A stretch of 64,000 nucleotides of DNA from Sphaerisporangium sp. TRM90804. GTDB taxonomy: Bacteria > Actinomycetota > Actinomycetes > Streptosporangiales > Streptosporangiaceae. Positions 61,656 to 64,000 of this stretch are shown here, one piece after another. The stretch is taken from contig NZ_JARWAC010000005.1 of NCBI RefSeq assembly GCF_029846175.1, forward strand, positions 62,001-126,000. Direction: 5' to 3'. Within the stretch, counting starts at the first letter, position 1. Each line of letters opens with the position of its first letter. The notes beneath the pieces are model-generated. The model did no database searches, had not been told where the DNA came from, and was given only the letters and a program-made list of their open reading frames with translations. The translations under genes were made by a program, and so were the position numbers.

Positions 61656-64000
61656 GTGGCGCAGGGAACGAACGGGCAGGTCGGCACCGATGTCCCGGGC
61701 GGGTTGCCGTCCATCGGCGGCGGCGGCTCCTCCACCGACGTCACGCCCGCCTGGACCGAGGACCTGCCCGGCTGGGTCGACACCCTCATCGCGCTGATCG
61801 TCTCGGGGCAGAGCTGGCCGGAGGCCAGCGAGAGCAAGCTGTGGGAGCTGGCGCGCGAGCACCAGGCCCTCGGCGCCGGGCTGTGCGCCTCCGCCGGGCC
61901 GGTCGCGGACGCGTGCGGCGTCATGCTCAGCGCCTGGAACGTGCCCGCGACGCCGTTCTTCGCGCAGGAGGCCAAGCGGCTGCTCGGCTCCCCCGACTCC
62001 GGCATTCCCGCGCTGGGCGCGCAGAACCTGACCTACGCCCTGCAGGCCGACCACTTCGCGAAGGAGACGCAGTACTCCAAGATCTCGATCAACGTCGCGT
62101 TCTGGGTGGCGGTCGCCGCGGCGTTCATCGCGCTGGTCGCCACGTTCTTCACCGCCGGCGCAGGCGCCCCGGTCATCGGGCCGATCGCCGCGTGGGCGCG
62201 CACGGCCATCGGCCAGATCCTGCAGCGGCTGGCGACGGCCGCGCGGACGACCTTCGGCGTCAACCTGGCCGTCCAGACGGGCGGACGCGCGGCCGGCGCG
62301 GGCCTCGCCCGTACGGCGCTCAGCGGTCACCTCGGCAGGGAGCTCATCGAGGAGATCGGTGAAGAGGTCTTCATCGACGCCTACACGCAGCGCGAGCAGA
62401 TGGAGCGGGGCACGCGCACGAGCTGGGACTGGAGCAGGACGGCCGCCTCCGCCGTGGGAGCGGGCGGGGGCGCCTTCATCGGGATGCGGGCGGCGGCGCC
62501 GCTGGCCCGGCTCGGCGACAGGATTCCGCTGCTCAGGGCGCTCAACAACGCGGGCGGCACCGACCCGGGCTTCGCCAACGCCTTCGCCCGCTTCCCCGGC
62601 CGGGCCGTGCAGACGGGCCTCAACAACATGGTCGCCTCGCCCGGCGGCAGCGTCCTGGCCAACGGCCTGGTCTACGGTCAGTGGACGCTGCCCACGGCCG
62701 AGTCCCTGCTCGGCGCCGCGATGGGCGGCGCCGGCCGCACCAACACGATCAGCCCGTTCAACCCCGACGTCCTGGCCGCCGTGACCCACCCCCTTGCCAC
62801 CCTCGACGCCGCCACCGCCACCGCCACGGCCGCCGACGCCGCCCGCACGACCGCCTCAGACCCCACCACCACCACCGCCGGAACCAGCGGAACCCCGACG
62901 CCCACTGCCGCCCCCGGAACCGGCACGACCGGCACGACCGGCACGACCGGCACGACGGGTGCGACCACCGGAGCCCCTCCGGACCCCAACGCCATGAACG
63001 CCGCCACCACCGGCATCCCCCCGACCGGCGGCACGGGAACCGGCGGCACGGGAACCACTGGCACCGGAACCGGCACGCCGCCCCCGGCCGCGAACACCGC
63101 GCCGACCACCGGGAACGGCCCCGGCACTTCGGGCGCCGCCCCGTCAGCCCCCCAGGGCACAACGTCGTCCCCGACTCCCGGCGGCACGCCGATGCCCCCC
63201 TCCGCCTCCCCGGCGGCAACCGGTACGGCCGTCCCCGCCCCACCCACCGCCTCCCCCGGAACCGGCACCGCCGTCCCCCCGCCACCCGCCGCTCCGCCCG
63301 CAACGACAGGTACGGCCGTCCCCGCACCACCCACCGGCTCGCCAGCGGCAACCGGCACCGCTCCCCCCGCGACAACGGGGACCGTCGGCTCGGCGGCCGC
63401 TGGGGCCTCGGCGCCGGGGCCCGTCGGACAGATGGCGGGATCGTCGGCGACGTCGGCTTCTCCGCAGGCGGCGTCAGCGTCCTCCGGCGCGACCGCTCCC
63501 GCACCCGCGGGGGGCTCGCCGTCCTCCGGCACGCCCGCGGCCCCGGCCGTCCCCGCCGCCGGTGCGCCCGGGGTCGCGACACCGCCGTCCGGCGCGGCCA
63601 CGCCGCCGCAAGGCACGTCCCCCGCCCCGCAAGGCACGTCCCCCGCCCCGCCCGGCACGTCCCCCGCCCCGCCCGGCACGTCCCCCGCCCCGCCCGGCGC
63701 GTCCCCCGCCCCGCCCGGCGCGTCCCCCGCCCCGCCCGGCGCGTCCCCCGACCCCGCGGGCACCTCGGCCACCCCGGGTGCGGCGACGACGCCGCCGGGG
63801 ACGGGCGGGCCCGCGCCGGGTGCGGGGTCAGCGGCGGGCATGGCCGCGTCCTCGGCGGGCAGCGTCCCGGCCCAGGGCGGGACCCCGGGCCCGGCTGTGG
63901 TCATTCCGCTCCAGGGCGGCGGCGCGGCGAGTGTGTCCTCTCCGGCCGCGCCGGGCGGCCCGCGGCCCTCCGGCCGGGGCGGAACGGCACCGAACGCGCC
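61656..64000 (+). CDS. Large T7SS-type secreted protein, N-terminal part only (right edge)
   Basis: 781 residues visible and still open at the right edge, from the GTG at 61656. Residues about 30-330 are an alpha-helical domain with a hydrophobic segment (ISINVAFWVAVAAAFIALVATFFTAG) typical of the N-terminal half of CpnT-like and polymorphic-toxin proteins of actinobacteria (GQSWPEASESKLWELAREHQALGAGLC). From about 385 on it is a long Pro/Ala/Thr/Gly-rich region with tandem repeats. Such proteins usually end in a toxin or enzyme domain, which lies outside the window. The WXG100-like gene upstream supports ESX export. Confidence 0.8.
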   Translation, partial: MAQGTNGQVGTDVPGGLPSIGGGGSSTDVTPAWTEDLPGWVDTLIALIVSGQSWPEASESKLWELAREHQALGAGLCASAGPVADACGVMLSAWNVPATPFFAQEAKRLLGSPDSGIPALGAQNLTYALQADHFAKETQYSKISINVAFWVAVAAAFIALVATFFTAGAGAPVIGPIAAWARTAIGQILQRLATAARTTFGVNLAVQTGGRAAGAGLARTALSGHLGRELIEEIGEEVFIDAYTQREQMERGTRTSWDWSRTAASAVGAGGGAFIGMRAAAPLARLGDRIPLLRALNNAGGTDPGFANAFARFPGRAVQTGLNNMVASPGGSVLANGLVYGQWTLPTAESLLGAAMGGAGRTNTISPFNPDVLAAVTHPLATLDAATATATAADAARTTASDPTTTTAGTSGTPTPTAAPGTGTTGTTGTTGTTGATTGAPPDPNAMNAATTGIPPTGGTGTGGTGTTGTGTGTPPPAANTAPTTGNGPGTSGAAPSAPQGTTSSPTPGGTPMPPSASPAATGTAVPAPPTASPGTGTAVPPPPAAPPATTGTAVPAPPTGSPAATGTAPPATTGTVGSAAAGASAPGPVGQMAGSSATSASPQAASASSGATAPAPAGGSPSSGTPAAPAVPAAGAPGVATPPSGAATPPQGTSPAPQGTSPAPPGTSPAPPGTSPAPPGASPAPPGASPAPPGASPDPAGTSATPGAATTPPGTGGPAPGAGSAAGMAASSAGSVPAQGGTPGPAVVIPLQGGGAASVSSPAAPGGPRPSGRGGTAPNA
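63612..63758 (+). repeat. Seven tandem 21-bp units in the large secreted protein
   Basis: Units start at 63612 and every 21 bp after, each GGCRCGTCCCCCGCCCCGCMM, encoding G(T/A)SPAPP. The first has CAA in place of CCC at the end and the last is degenerate. A 9-bp GGCACGACC repeat (GTT codons) occurs earlier at about 62922-62960. The number of units probably varies between strains. Confidence 0.85.

Noticed and set aside
62678-63904. Minus-strand frame rich in Gly, Ala, Val and Pro that looks like a PE/PPE-type protein
   Set aside because: It mirrors the Pro/Ala/Thr repeat region of the large plus-strand protein and has no start context.

Overview
The window is high-GC actinobacterial chromosome. 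GTG and TTG starts are common, genes overlap by ATGA/GTGA junctions, third positions are strongly GC, and typical actinobacterial families occur (CGNR zinc finger, DUF2630, ECF41 sigma factor, mycosin-type ESX secretion genes). The gene set fits the Streptosporangiales (Nonomuraea/Sphaerisporangium-like); that placement is inference. About 65 genes are supported and there are no rRNA, tRNA, CRISPR or transposase genes.

Region 1 (1-9092, all minus strand, cut by the left edge) is the most interesting part: a compact operon for a hydrazine (N-N bond) natural product. In transcription order it encodes a clavaminate-synthase-like Fe(II) oxygenase with an extra N-terminal domain, an AlaX-like aminoacyl-tRNA editing protein, an ATP-grasp ligase, an L-lysine N6-hydroxylase, a stand-alone cupin, an FAD amine oxidoreductase, a MetRS-like enzyme with a degenerate KMSKS loop, and a second ATP-grasp enzyme. 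Hydroxylase + cupin + MetRS-like + FAD oxidase is the signature of the hydrazine synthetase pathway (s56-p1/Spb38-40 type). There the cupin and MetRS-like parts are one fused protein; here they are two genes. The extra ligases, editing enzyme and oxygenase do not match a product I know.

Region 2 (9093-22283) is housekeeping: glycyl-tRNA synthetase, a Zur-regulated zinc uptake operon (znuACB-zur with a Zur box), uppS, recO, a CDP-alcohol phosphotransferase pair, and an Lrp/DDAH-like/rocD arginine-ornithine catabolic set.

Region 3 (22284-36763) is accessory metabolism: PhoD phosphatase, MarR regulator, an amide-utilisation set (AmiC-like sensor, APC permease, acetamidase/formamidase), a sulfotransferase and glycosyltransferase pair, and an epimerase/MFS/TetR group sharing three copies of one palindromic operator. 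It also has an AAA+/DUF4143 ATPase preceded by six 23-bp direct repeats, and DoxX plus ECF41 sigma factor.

Region 4 (36764-53168) is core metabolism: leuA with a Leu-rich leader peptide and attenuator stem, a lone ctaD, the urtABCDE urea ABC transporter, and divergently the ureABCFGD urease operon. The urease operon has a perfect GlnR box and an apparently leaderless start, so urea import, hydrolysis and nitrogen control sit together. Era, a cytidine-deaminase-like protein and a lipoprotein follow.

Region 5 (53169-64000) starts with a lower-GC gene for a TIR/deoxyribosyltransferase-like domain plus TPR repeats. It is flanked by exact 22-bp direct repeats and looks like a single-gene defence cassette. 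A type VII secretion-associated locus follows: mycosin protease, a membrane pseudokinase lacking the catalytic Asp, two YbaB-like proteins, an SseB-domain protein, a WXG100-like protein and the start of a very large Pro/Ala/Thr-rich secreted protein cut by the right edge.
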